A stretch of DNA of 64,000 nucleotides from Lotus japonicus (lineage: Eukaryota; Streptophyta; Magnoliopsida; Fabales; Fabaceae), in NCBI RefSeq assembly GCF_012489685.1, contig NC_080042.1, forward strand, positions 77,009,093 through 77,073,092, written 5' to 3'. Both the position numbers and the translations under genes were made by a program. How positions within the stretch are numbered: the first letter of the stretch is position 1; each line of letters opens with the position of its first letter. Below, in pieces: positions 35,165-45,454 of the stretch. The notes below the pieces were generated by a model, which had not been told where the DNA came from, made no database searches, and saw only the letters and a list, made by a program, of their open reading frames with translations.

Positions 35165-37752
35165 ATGACTGCTTCGCTCAGAATGTTGAGGGTTCTCAGA
35201 TCTTCCGCTCCCAGATTCTTGACTAAAGGCCGTCGTCGTACCTTTGCTGCTCCTCCTCCTCTTTACATCGATGGTACTAAAGTTCCCTTCGAGAAAATCC
35301 AGATTCCAACGAAATGGAAACAGAGAAAAAATGTGAGTCTTTCTCTTTGCCTTTCATTCTTTGCTAATTGATTCCCTTTCCATTTATTTATTATCTTGGA
35401 CCTTTTTCATTTATAATTCTACATTCTATGCTGCTTTTCTTTGTTACCGTCTGGAAACATTGAATTATATTTTTCAACATGCAATCGATGGGGTAAATTT
35501 TATTGCGTGCTAATCTTCTGTTATGTTGTTGTTTATAATGATTAGACATTTGATGGATATTTTGTTGGCAATGGTGAGGGCAACGCTCCTGGAATTGTTC
35601 TGCTTCAGGACTGGTTGGGTGTGGATTATCATGTCATAAATCATGCTTTGAGGATTTCTCGGCTTGGCGGTGGATTTAAAGTTCTTATTCCAGAGTAGGA
35701 TACCTAATATTTCTTACTATTCGTTTTTTACACACCATGCAATGTCATATTTATATTGGGAATTTAGATCACTGATGGGTTTGCTTTTGTCCCCAGTGTG
35801 TACGGAGGAAACCAAGACCAATTGTTTAAAGGTTATGATTGGAAAGGTGCTATGTTTAAAGTTCATTCTTCAGTTGAATGGCTTAAGACCAATGGTTCAA
35901 AGAAGGTTTGTCTCTTTTCATGTGTTGTCTAAGATGAAAATTTATTCAGTTTTAAAATTTCCTATCCACCACACTATCCTGGTTATTTTTGTTTTTATAC
36001 CATTCCAAGGTTGCAAAAGGTTTTTCTTCTTCCTCTTCATCCCATAAATTAGCTTTTCGCTTAAGATTTAGAGTGTGCTTGTTTATCCATCAGATTGGAT
36101 GATGTGACTGTGATTTTTCTCAATAAAACAAATTTGCTAAACTGTCTTGGAAAGGCAAATATATAAGTTGGATGTACTTCCAACTGGAAAACAAACTGAC
36201 TCTTGGTGAGTTAGTGTGAATGCCAGTTTGGCCTACCTTAGTAGGCATTACATATTCTAAAAGAATATGTTAGGATGGTTAAAGAAAAATGTGAATTGAT
36301 ATTTCATTGTAACAGGTTGGTGTAGCTGGCTTTTGTAAGGGGGGTGCTCTCGCTGTTACGTGCTCTTCCTTTTTTCCACCTGTTGATGCTGTTGTAGCTT
36401 TCTATGGCATTCCTGGTTTCTTGCTTGCCAATTCCCATTGTCCTGTTCAGGCTCACTTTGGAGAGCTGGATGATCTTGTTGGCTTTTCGGATGTCACGGT
36501 ATGTGTGCAGGACACGTTTCTGGTCATTTGTCTCTTGCTTGAATTCCCTTTAGTTAGTTTATTTATATTAATATAGCTGCTATATTCTCCAATTCAATAT
36601 CACTTCATTTTCTTGTTGGTGAGGGGGAGGAGCTTCCCTACCTTCCAAATCCTACTAGTTTCTGTCTAATTGGTATGCATTTTCTTGTTGGCTTTTCAGA
36701 TCTGTTTGTGCTTGTTAAAAAAACCTAATGATTGAGGCTTGGGAATGAGAAGTGAAAATCATTGTGTTTTTTGGTATGAAAAATGTATGAAGGACTTCTA
36801 AAGCCTAGTGATTTGTTGGACTAAGACTGTAGTAACATTGATTTTAAAATGGTCACTAGTTTCATCCTTTTTTTTTTCTTTTCTTACACTTTTGTCCATC
36901 CTTTGCATTCATCTTCTCAAATTCTATATTGCTTCTATTTAGACCACTACCACCATTTGTATCCCAAAAAAAAATATAATTTTCAACCATGCATATTTAT
37001 TTTCTCACAATTACAACCTTCAACAACTGAAATTATAACCTTATCCTTGTTATTTTCATTCTTCTCTCTTTTTTTATCTTCTTATTTTACCTTCATTACC
37101 CAGCAAAGAATGCCCTAAGTAAAGTGTAAGAAGTCTTGAAGCTTTTATAACACAGTCCCGCGGCCGCACGAGATATCTTTGAAAGGGAAAACTGTGAGAA
37201 GGGCCACCACCTAGTGAGCCTAGAATTTTACTTCTCAAGGAAACAAAACCTCCATAGGCATTAACCTTTCTATGGTTCTACCATTCCTAATTTGTCAATG
37301 CATATATGATGTGAAATACTTTAAATTTCAATTCAAATACTTTTGGTGATAACTAATCTCTTTATTTGTTCAGTTTTCTATTCTCGGGCTAGAAAATATT
37401 TGTTTGATTGGGGTAGGGAAAGAGTGAGGGAACACGTTGATGGTCTGAGCCTAAAGTTAATCTAAGAAACATCATCTTATGACATTGTTGGATGTCTCAG
37501 GCTGCGAAGAAATTGGAGGGGAAATTGAAGGAATCTCGAGTTCCACATGAGGTGCACATATATCCTGGCTACAGACACGCATTTATGAACGGATCTTCAA
37601 AAAGAATCAAGAGGTGGAATGGCATGGGATTGCCTGATGAAGATGAAATTGCAGTTCAACTAGCCCGGTCTCGGCCAGATGAAGATGAAATTGCAGTTCA
37701 ACTAGCCTGGTCTCGCTTCGAGACATGGATGACAAGGTTCTTGTCTAGTTAG
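35165..37752 (+). CDS. Dienelactone hydrolase family protein, copy 1 (nucleophile Cys present)
   Basis: Five exons: 35165-35332, 35546-35694, 35797-35905, 36316-36498 and 37501-37752, all phases consistent, 286 residues (280 if the second ATG at 35183 is used, which is where copy 2 starts). The family hydrolyses lactones or related esters with a Cys-Asp-His triad. Here the nucleophile elbow is GFCKGG (Cys near 149), followed by Asp in HFGELDD (near 194) and His in GYRHAF (229). A TAG at the end of exon 2 is part of the donor GTAGGA and is not a premature stop; copy 2 has the same donor. Intron 4 is 1.0 kb against 276 bp in copy 2, with about 0.7 kb of extra sequence at roughly 36680-37360. 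The C terminus carries a 14-residue tandem duplication not present in copy 2. Confidence 0.85.
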
Positions 37753-38130
37753 ATAATCTCGATAGGCGAGGGACCTCAAACCTTTATTATTTGTTGTTGT
37801 GGTTGATGTTTCCTTTAAATTACAGTGGAACCGATGCTGGATCCATTTGGTATTTGAGTAATTGGTCATAGAATTTGTTTTTTTTGAAAATTGGATCCTT
37901 CCGTAATGGAGAGGGCTGTCTTTTATTAATTGGCGTGGATGCCAACTTGGTTGTCACATACTCACATAGATGCAATGCCACTCTCTTATTAACGTAATAA
38001 TAAAACTAAAATAACTAATTTAACCCATAAAATATCTCAACTTTGAACATAGCAGCCTCATTCCGTCTTTCAATTTTTAACGAGCAGCGCTGGTTAGTAC
38101 GACTAAAAATTGACAAGAAACCCAAGAACT
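37753..38130. other. 3' flank of dienelactone hydrolase copy 1
   Basis: Probable 3' UTR followed by AT-rich sequence. Nothing further seen. Confidence 0.4.
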
Positions 38131-38143
38131 AAAATGGGTGGTG

Positions 38144-38954
38144 GGTGGCCCGATGGTGGTTTGCATCACCCATGGGGGTGCGATTCCGGTCATGTGAGGA
38201 GCCTGCTAATTTTCTGCAGCAAATACTTGATACGCAGGATGAACAGGTGGGTGGGAGGTGCTTCACTTTCCTGTATGTCATATGGGAGGTGCGCAACGCT
38301 GTTATTCACCAACACAAGCTACCGGATTTCAATGTTATCATGGCGCGCTTCAACAGCCTTCTCTCGACGGCGGTAGAGGTCAGCATGGAGGGGCCACCGG
38401 TGGCGCGTAATACTCTGACGCAGGCTTCTTGGACCAGACCTGGTGAGAATGTCATTAAAATTAATTTTGATGCCTCTTGGGTTCAGAATGCTGCCACAGG
38501 TCTTGGTCTTATTGCTAGGAATAATTTTGCTCAAGTTATGGCAGCAGCAGTAGCTTATCCAATTGATGCTCCCTCACCTATTGTTGCTGAGGCCTTAGCT
38601 TTCCGATGGGCTCTCTCTTTGGCCAAGGATCTCGGCTTCCACAGGGTATGTCTCGAGACGGATTGTCTACCGCTTTTTGAGACTTGGCAGAGGACGAAGA
38701 AGGGTGATTCGTATTTATTTTCTATTATTAGTGATTGTAGAGACCTAGTCTCCTCCTTTATGTATTTTGTTTTTTCGTTTGTTCGTCGTACCGGCAATTC
38801 TGTAGCTGATCATTTGGCTAAGAACTCCTCAAAATTCCATAACACAGTTTGGATTAAGGAGGTGCCGCCGGAGTTGGAGTCTTTGATTACTGTTGATGTA
38901 CTAGCCTCTATGACATCTTGATTTTCGTTAATGCATTCCCCAGTTTCAAAAAAA
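38144..38954 (+). mobile_element. 5'-truncated LINE insertion carrying an intact RNase H domain
   Basis: Flanked by the 13 bp duplication AAAATGGGTGGTG (38131-38143 and 38955-38967), the right copy preceded by a poly(A) tail at 38948-38958. An open frame (38145-38921) encodes the C-terminal part of an L1-type polyprotein. The RNase H-like domain has VIKINFDASW (Asp), EALAFRWALSLA (Glu), LETDCLPLF (Asp) and FVRRTGNSVADHLAK (final Asp), so all acidic residues are present. With no reverse transcriptase or endonuclease upstream it cannot move by itself. The frame has no stop until its natural end, pointing to a fairly recent insertion. Confidence 0.9.
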
Positions 38955-38967
38955 AAAATGGGTGGTG

Positions 38968-39983
38968 TGTGAGAAACAGGGATAATTGTTACAGTATAGA
39001 TATATAATCATTCGTACTATCAGGTCTTTTCCTTTTTATTCGTAACATTATATTTATATGTTTGAGACTTTGAGTAACATTACTCTAAAAATAAATTTAA
39101 TGAAGATCGGGAAATATTAAGACACGTGAATTACATAGGAAAGGTTGAGCGATCTTTATTAGCAAATGGGCTGTGAACCTGTGATACCAAAGGGAAGATA
39201 GATTGCATGTGCTTCCTTGCCTTGCAGGGAAATATAATCATAATGATTACTATTACAATCCCAAGTCATCCAGCATCGGTTCCATGAAGATGCTTTCTCA
39301 ATCATAATGATTACTATTCCGACCGACCCCTCCTTGTTGTTTCCTCTTCAACATAGTCCTAGAGGTTGGATTGAAATTGAAGGTTCCATGAAGATGCTTT
39401 CTCAATCTTCCTCCAAGAAGCTTGTCCGAGGAACCGAGTGGCAGCCAGTTAACTGGCTCATTGTACAGTTAATATTTACATAATCCAAGCGACCTTGTAC
39501 TTCAAATCTTGTGGCTTTGGTTAACCTATCTTTGTATATTAATGTAAGTCTTGGCTTTCCAGAGAACTTTCTCAACCAATAAAAATGCAAATTGAAATAG
39601 AATTTTGCTCTCACGCAATGTTATCACGTTCATTTTTTTTAATAAGTTTAAGAAAAAAGATACATGAGAAGGAATAAATATAAGTAATCATAGCCATACA
39701 TAAATAAAGCAGGATATGTTTGATATGTCATTTGAGCTAGTTTATTGTTTAACTAGCTTACAAGCTCATTGAATGTGTTTGTAAAAGAGCTTATTTCCAA
39801 TAGTTTAAAGCTTTTTTAATAAACTTTTAGCTAGCTTATCAGCTAGGCATGCCAAACATTGAAAAAGCTAGCTGGAAGCTTATAAGCTAATGAAAGCTGA
39901 AAGGTGATATAAACTAACTGAAAACTGAAAAGCTAATAGTTGAAAAGTTATCCCATTGAAAAAGTGTTTGGTAAAACTAGCTG
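38968..39983. other. Intergenic, MITE-like at the right end
   Basis: No gene. The segment from about 39710 to 39983 is rich in AGCTAGTTT/AAACTAGCT, AGCTTATAAGCT and CCAAACA/TGTTTGG blocks in both orientations, typical of small AT-rich MITEs, but exact ends and duplications could not be placed. It abuts the truncated LINE that follows. At 39240-39420 the blocks AATCATAATGATTACTATT and TTCCATGAAGATGCTTTCTC each appear twice, a small local duplication. Confidence 0.4.
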
Positions 39984-41850
39984 TTGAAGTCTGGCACAAG
40001 GACAATTTCAAGAATGTTGAGCTTGAAATTAATAGCTTGAAATCTAGGCTCACGCTACTCCAGAATGAGGCCCATGACAACATCGATTGGCTTGAGGTTC
40101 ACAATGTCAAAGCAAGAATCAAAGAGCTCTGGAAGAGGGAAGAAGTGTATTGGGGTCAGAGGTCGAGGATTAAATGGCTTGCTTGGGGAGATCGTAATAC
40201 ACGATTCTTCCATGCCTCGACGGTCCAGCGTAGAGATTCGAATCGGATCCTAAGACTTAAATTAGCTTATGGCACATGGGCAGAGGGACAAACGAGGATT
40301 AACTTTGAAGCTTTGTCCTATTTTAAGCAGATTTTCACCAGTGAAGGTATCTCTCACCTTGAGGATTGCCTAGCACAAATTCCTTCTATTGTTTCTGCTG
40401 ACCTGAAGCATAAGCTCCTACTACTGGTTCTAGACTCTGAAATTAAGGAGGCAGCTTTCAGCTTAGGCAAAACCAAAGCGTCGGGGCCTGATGGCTACAG
40501 TGGTTTATTCTATCAAAACCACTGGGATACTGTCAAAGGGGACTTATGCTCTGCCATTCGTAACTTCTTCCAGTTTGGATGCCTTCCCAAAGAAATTAAT
40601 GAAACGCTCATTGTCTTAGTGCCAAAAATCAATCATCATGAGTCTCTAAACCACTACAGACCTATTAGTTGCACCAACTTTGTGTGCAAGATCATTTCCA
40701 GAATCATGGTGCTGCGTTTGAAATAGGCTATGAAGAATTTAATCTCCCCCAATCAAAGTGCTTTTGTTGGGGGGAGGCAAATACAGGATAATTTGTTAGT
40801 AGTTCAAGAAATGTTCCATCTCTTGAAAAAAAGGAAGCAAAGTTCAGGATAATCCTTTTTGCAAAGGCAGATCAACAAGAACTTTATGCTTTCCAAAACA
40901 TCCTTAATCTCTACTCCATGGCCTCTGGACAGCGGATTAATACCCTCAAATCTGGCATTATAGGAGGCAGCAACGTTTCCCCAGGTAATATGGCTATTCT
41001 TGCTGACATTGTACATATGCAGGTTTGGGATTCCCCCGGTAGATACCTGGGCCTCCCGGCTGAATGGGATAGGTCGAAACGAAGAGCCCTCGGCTGGATC
41101 AAGGAAAGGATTATCACAAAAATCTCGAGTTGGAAGGGCAAGCTCCTCAACCAAGCAGGTAAAGAGATTATGATCAAGGCCGTCCTGCAAGCTATCCCAT
41201 CGTACGCGATGTCCATCGTTCGTTTTCCTAAGGGTTTCTGCAAAAACCTTTGTGCCAAAGTGGCCCAATTTTGGTGGAACAAAGGCCAGAAGGATCGGGG
41301 TGTTCATTGGAGGAAGTGGCAAATTCTCTCTAATGCCAAATCTATAGGCGGCATGGGATTTAGAGATTTTGAGCTTATGAATACAACTCTTTTAGCGAAG
41401 CAAGCCTGGCGGGTTCTCCATAATTCCAATTCTCTTTGGGTTAAAACTCTACAGGCACTATATTTACCAAATGGCTCCTTCTTTCATGCTATTAGAGGGA
41501 GAGCCTCCTCTTGGGGTTGGAGCAGCCTTCTACAAGGCCGTGAATTTCTCCTTAAGCATGGTCTTTGGCTCATAGGAGATGGTAACCGTATTGATGTTTG
41601 GAAACATAATTGGATCAGCTCAGGAGTTATTCTAGGGGGCACACCCCATCAGGATCTTCTGGTTAAGAATCTTTTAATGGTTGAAGAAAGGAGATGGGAC
41701 CTAGATAAAATTAGATATATCATACCCCCTTTCAGAGTCCAGGAAGTTCTCAACACTCCCATTAGCTGGACCCAGCAAGGTGATCACTTCATTTGGCCCT
41801 ATAATAAACAAGGAACCTATGCTGTTAACTCAGGGTATTTTGTCCAATTT
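39984..41850 (+). mobile_element. Degenerate LINE reverse transcriptase lacking its catalytic core
   Basis: Plus-strand frames encode L1-type polyprotein pieces in order: WLAWGDRNTRFFHAST, then the start of reverse transcriptase (ASGPDGYSGLFYQNHW, LVPKINHHESLNHYRPIS), a TAG stop at 40724-40726, then SPNQSAFVGGRQIQDNLLV. Near 40840 the sequence jumps directly to the region after the YADD box (LFAKADQQELYAFQNILNLYS...ASGQRIN), then the thumb and linker up to 41850. The segment with the conserved catalytic Asp residues is missing, so this copy is inactive. At the left it begins beside MITE-like DNA; at the right it stops where hAT transposase sequence begins. Confidence 0.85.
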
Positions 41851-42510
41851 TCTACTTTCCCTAAATTTGTGTTTGTTTAAAATCATGATAGAAATGGCTT
41901 CTTCAAGTCAAGTTGACCAAGGGGATGTCACCAAGCCTCTAAATAACTTTGTAACAAAGACAAAAGGAGCAGGAGTTGGGGGTGGGAATTTTCAAGTCCA
42001 ATGCAAGCTCTGTAACAAAATCTTTCATGGATCTTACACTATAGTCAGAGCTCATCTATTGAAGATTCCAAGACAGGGTGTTGGATTTTGTGACAAGCTA
42101 ACACAAGCTAAGCTTATTGATATGCAGAAATTAGACAATGAGGCTACACTTATGATTGAGAAGTCAAAACCCAAAACAACATCTTTGCCCCTGCTTTCTA
42201 GTGAGAGTCCTACCGCTGATCCTAAAAAAAGGAAGACATCTGGATCTCTTGAAAATGCATTCAATATGCAAGGTAGAGGGACACTTGATTATGGAATTGC
42301 TAGAATGTTTTATTCTTTTGGATTGCCATTTCATTTTGCAAGAAATCCCCATTACAAAAAGGCATTTGCTTATGCATGCAATAATTTTATAAGTGGATAT
42401 CAACCTCCTGGTTATAACAAGTTGAGAACAACCTTGCTAGAAAATGAAAGAAGACATGTGTACAAGCTATTGGAGCCAATTAGGAATTCATGGAGCCAAA
42501 AAGGGGTGAC

Positions 42511-43753
42511 TGACGAACGCAATGTCGCGGGTGCGTGCCAAAGTATTCTGCTTTGAATGCAGTACAAAGTGTTGAACACCAGAATCGATCTCACAAGGAC
42601 TCGATGAAGTATTAATTGATAATAGAGTAAAACAAAGCAATTAGAAATGGGGTTTGATTGATTTGATTGTAAAGTAACAAACAAAACTTAAAAGAGATTT
42701 AATCAGATAAAAGAAAGTGTTAGTCCTCGGATTATGACATTCAAGTGCAACAAACCTTCATCGGTTACAAAAGATTAATTCTTCCTCATTGTTTCCCTAA
42801 TTCATGAGAGTTGATTAACTAAGCGAAAATCAATTCTCAGTTTCCTAAACTAAGCGAATAAGAAACAGTTACGAACTAACATGAACTAAGCGAACATGCA
42901 TCAACTCTTATTTCTAAAACTACGGAATTAAGCAAACCCTAGATCAGAAATAGAGATGAAGAGAATTAATAAAGAAGGAATTTGCATTAAGAACAAAACC
43001 TCAAGTTTGCAAACACGAGAATATTAAAAATCCTAAGACTAACTAGGGAGTTTAGCAACTCATATTAGAAAAGAGGGAGAGATATGAGAGGGGAGGAGGT
43101 GAGGTGGTATAATGGTGAGGTGATGTGGTGGTCTAACAAAAGTCTAAACTCACTTATTTATACTAATAAATAAACTTGTTCATCAAGTAACAATCTTTGT
43201 TATCTAAATCTTTTCTAAATCTTCACAAAATCGGGCCCACATAAAGGAGTAAGCTGCTGAACAATCAGGCATTCGCGGGTCCCACAAGAAGTCTGAATCT
43301 TCAATCGAAGTAAACATGAGAGTTGTAGCTCTTTAAGTCAGCTTGGCGGGCCTTCAATTGGATCCTAATTCGGAGTTTTGTAGCCAAAGATATGATCATT
43401 TTAGTACAGATTGTTCCAGACTCGCACGTTTAGCGACAACAACTTTGCAAGGCAACTTGGACCATGTTAGAAGCTTTTTCTTGAATTATGCAGAACATAA
43501 AAGTTGTAGGGCTTCGAGTTAGCTTTCCAACGACATATTATTCACCCTTTTTGAGTATTTTGTGCTCCAGATTCAACCTGTTCTAGAAAAACAGTCACAG
43601 AAACTAAAAGTGTAGAATTAAGCTATTTTCCATGAATAATCCAAATAAACACTAATGGTCAAAACATGGCTAAGTCATAACAATTAAGCACAAGAATGTA
43701 CATAATGAAGCTTAGAAAGACAAACATAAAGTGCATCAATTATACGCTTATCA
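42511..43753 (-). mobile_element. Solo LTR inserted in the hAT transposase gene
   Basis: A 1,243 bp block interrupts the hAT frame. On the minus strand it starts TGATAAGCGTATAATTG and ends CATTGCGTTCGTCA, i.e. TG...CA. Flanks are GTGAC (42506-42510) and TTGAC (43754-43758), a 5 bp duplication with one mismatch, and removing the block plus one duplicate restores continuity of the frame. A minus-strand TATAAATA lies at 43155-43162. There is no primer binding site or coding region, so it is an LTR left after recombination between the two LTRs of a former element. It differs from the LTRs of the retrotransposon at 43909. Confidence 0.8.
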
Positions 43754-43908
43754 TTGACTATTGTTAGTGATGGATGGAGTGATCCACAAAGGAGACCCCT
43801 TATCAATTTTATGGCTGTCACGGAGAGTGGGCCTATGTTCCTAAAAGTTGTAGATTGTTCAGATGAGGTAAAAGATAAAGATTTCATTGGCAAAAAGATA
43901 AGAGAGGT

Positions 43909-45297
43909 TGATGACCTAGTTTAGTAGTGTTTTTAGGGTCATTTCTTAGTTTGTTTTGAGTTTTTTTGTTGAGTCTCATGTAGTGTTTCATGCATTCTCA
44001 TGCATTTTTATCTTTATTTGTGTTTTTACTTTGTTTTGGTAGTTTCATAGTTTTATAGGGACCTTTCATGCATTTTAAGTAAGTTTAGGACTTGCATATG
44101 TTTTCTACTTGAATTGAGGGTCTTTTGTGTTAATAATCTCTTGGAGTTCCTAGATATTTTCCTTGCTTTGTTCCCAAGCAGCTAGGTCTGAAAACTGATG
44201 AAGAAAGAAGGTCAAAAGGCTTGGAAAATTGAAGGGAGGCTTAAAGGGGAGTTAAGAAGAAGGTCAAGAGGCTTTCTAGCATGTAGAGAGCGCTCAGGCG
44301 CTCGTGTTGAGCGCCTGAGCGCCAATTGAGTCGATGTTGACATAATGCTAGAAAGGAATTGGCGCCTGAGCGCTCCTGATTGAGCGCCTGAGCGCCAATT
44401 ACCTCCAGAGAGCTTGTTTTGGCTTGGAATTGGCGCTCAGGCGTGCTTAATTGGCGCCTGAGCGCCCAGACTCGACCTGTTTGCCTATAAATAGGCTTTT
44501 TGTCATTTCTTTTGTAACTTTTGTCATTTCTATACATTCCTAAATAAGTTAGAAGTAGGGTTAGGCTCTGGAGCTTGAGGAGAAGCATTCTCCAAGTCCA
44601 TGTTCCAGGTTTTATCCTTCTTTTCTTGTATGGATTCTATAGCCATGCTTGGCTAAAACCCCTTTTGCTTTGGGTTCTTTGTAAGACTTTGAATGTTTTA
44701 GCTATCAATCCTTTTCTATTCATGATGTTCTGAGTAAACCCTTGAATCTCACTTCTATACTTTATCTTTCAAGCTTGAATGCATGCTAGCTTCTTACTTT
44801 TCTATAATCATAACGATAGTTTGTTATAGAATTGGGACTTGTTGTGAGATTACTCCTTCTATACTTGCTACTAGGAATAGAGGAAGGGTTGGGGTTTGTT
44901 GGCCTGATTTGTATGCTTAGTGCTTCTAGCAAATGTTTAGGTTATCAAGGAATTGAACCTATCTTTTGATTAGGAAGAGTTTTCTTTACGAGGCATCGAT
45001 AGATGACTATCTAGGCTAGAACATCAAGGAGAGACTCAGGATTAATTGAATAGGAAGGTTTGCTAAAACTGAATTTGTTGAGCAAGAACCCAAGGCAATC
45101 TCATCTCTGTTTTTCAATCGCTTTATTACTTGATTACTTGTCTTTTTACAAACTCAAGAAACAACCAATTATTAAAACTGAATTTTACTTGCTTTTCAAC
45201 CTTAAACTTGAATCTTAAACTGAATTGCCACACCAATTCCCTGTGGTTCGATAATTTAAAACCCGGAGGTATTCGTACACTTGCGAATTGACCAACA
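43909..45297 (+). repeat. 5' LTR
   Basis: 1,389 bp, TGATGACC...CCAACA. Compared by eye with the 3' LTR there are eight substitutions, an 8 bp extra GCCTGAGC inside the GCGC-rich array near 44310-44320, and a one-base difference near position 8. The array of CGCCTGAGCGCC and complementary motifs spans about 44288-44467. Confidence 0.92.
44486..44493 (+). promoter_or_regulatory. TATA box of the 5' LTR
   Basis: TATAAATA inside the near-palindrome GCCTATAAATAGGC, just downstream of the GCGC-rich array; the same motif is at 49799-49806 in the 3' LTR. It is the likely core promoter of the retrotransposon, placing transcription start near 44520. Confidence 0.65.
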
Positions 45298-45303
45298 AGT
45301 TTT

Positions 45304-45321
45304 TGGCGCCGTTGCCGGGGA
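45304..45321 (+). other. Primer binding site of the LTR retrotransposon
   Basis: TGGCGCCGTTGCCGGGGA begins six bases after the 5' LTR end. This 18-mer is the site known from Athila-type elements and is complementary to the 3' end of plant tRNA-Asp (from memory). Confidence 0.85.
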
Positions 45322-45454
45322 ATTGTTTGTGGTTTTTGGTTTAAGTTTTTAGTTTGTGGTTTTATTTTTGTTTTGAACTTGTCTAGAATTGGTGCTACTA
45401 ATCTTTCTCTGTTTAGTATCAAACTTTCAGGCTACTCTCACAAGAGACACCACC

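Noticed and set aside
35692..35700. Apparent premature TAG in dienelactone hydrolase copy 1
   Set aside because: It lies in the donor GTAGGA; the paralogue uses the same donor and the next exon joins in phase.
36849..37118. 89-codon Phe/Ser-rich frame
   Set aside because: Falls in intron 4 of dienelactone hydrolase copy 1; pyrimidine-rich, no domain.
42511..43753. DNA transposon interpretation of the block in the hAT gene
   Set aside because: The ends are TG...CA with a 5 bp duplication and a TATA box on the minus strand; inverted terminal similarity is weak, so a solo LTR fits better.
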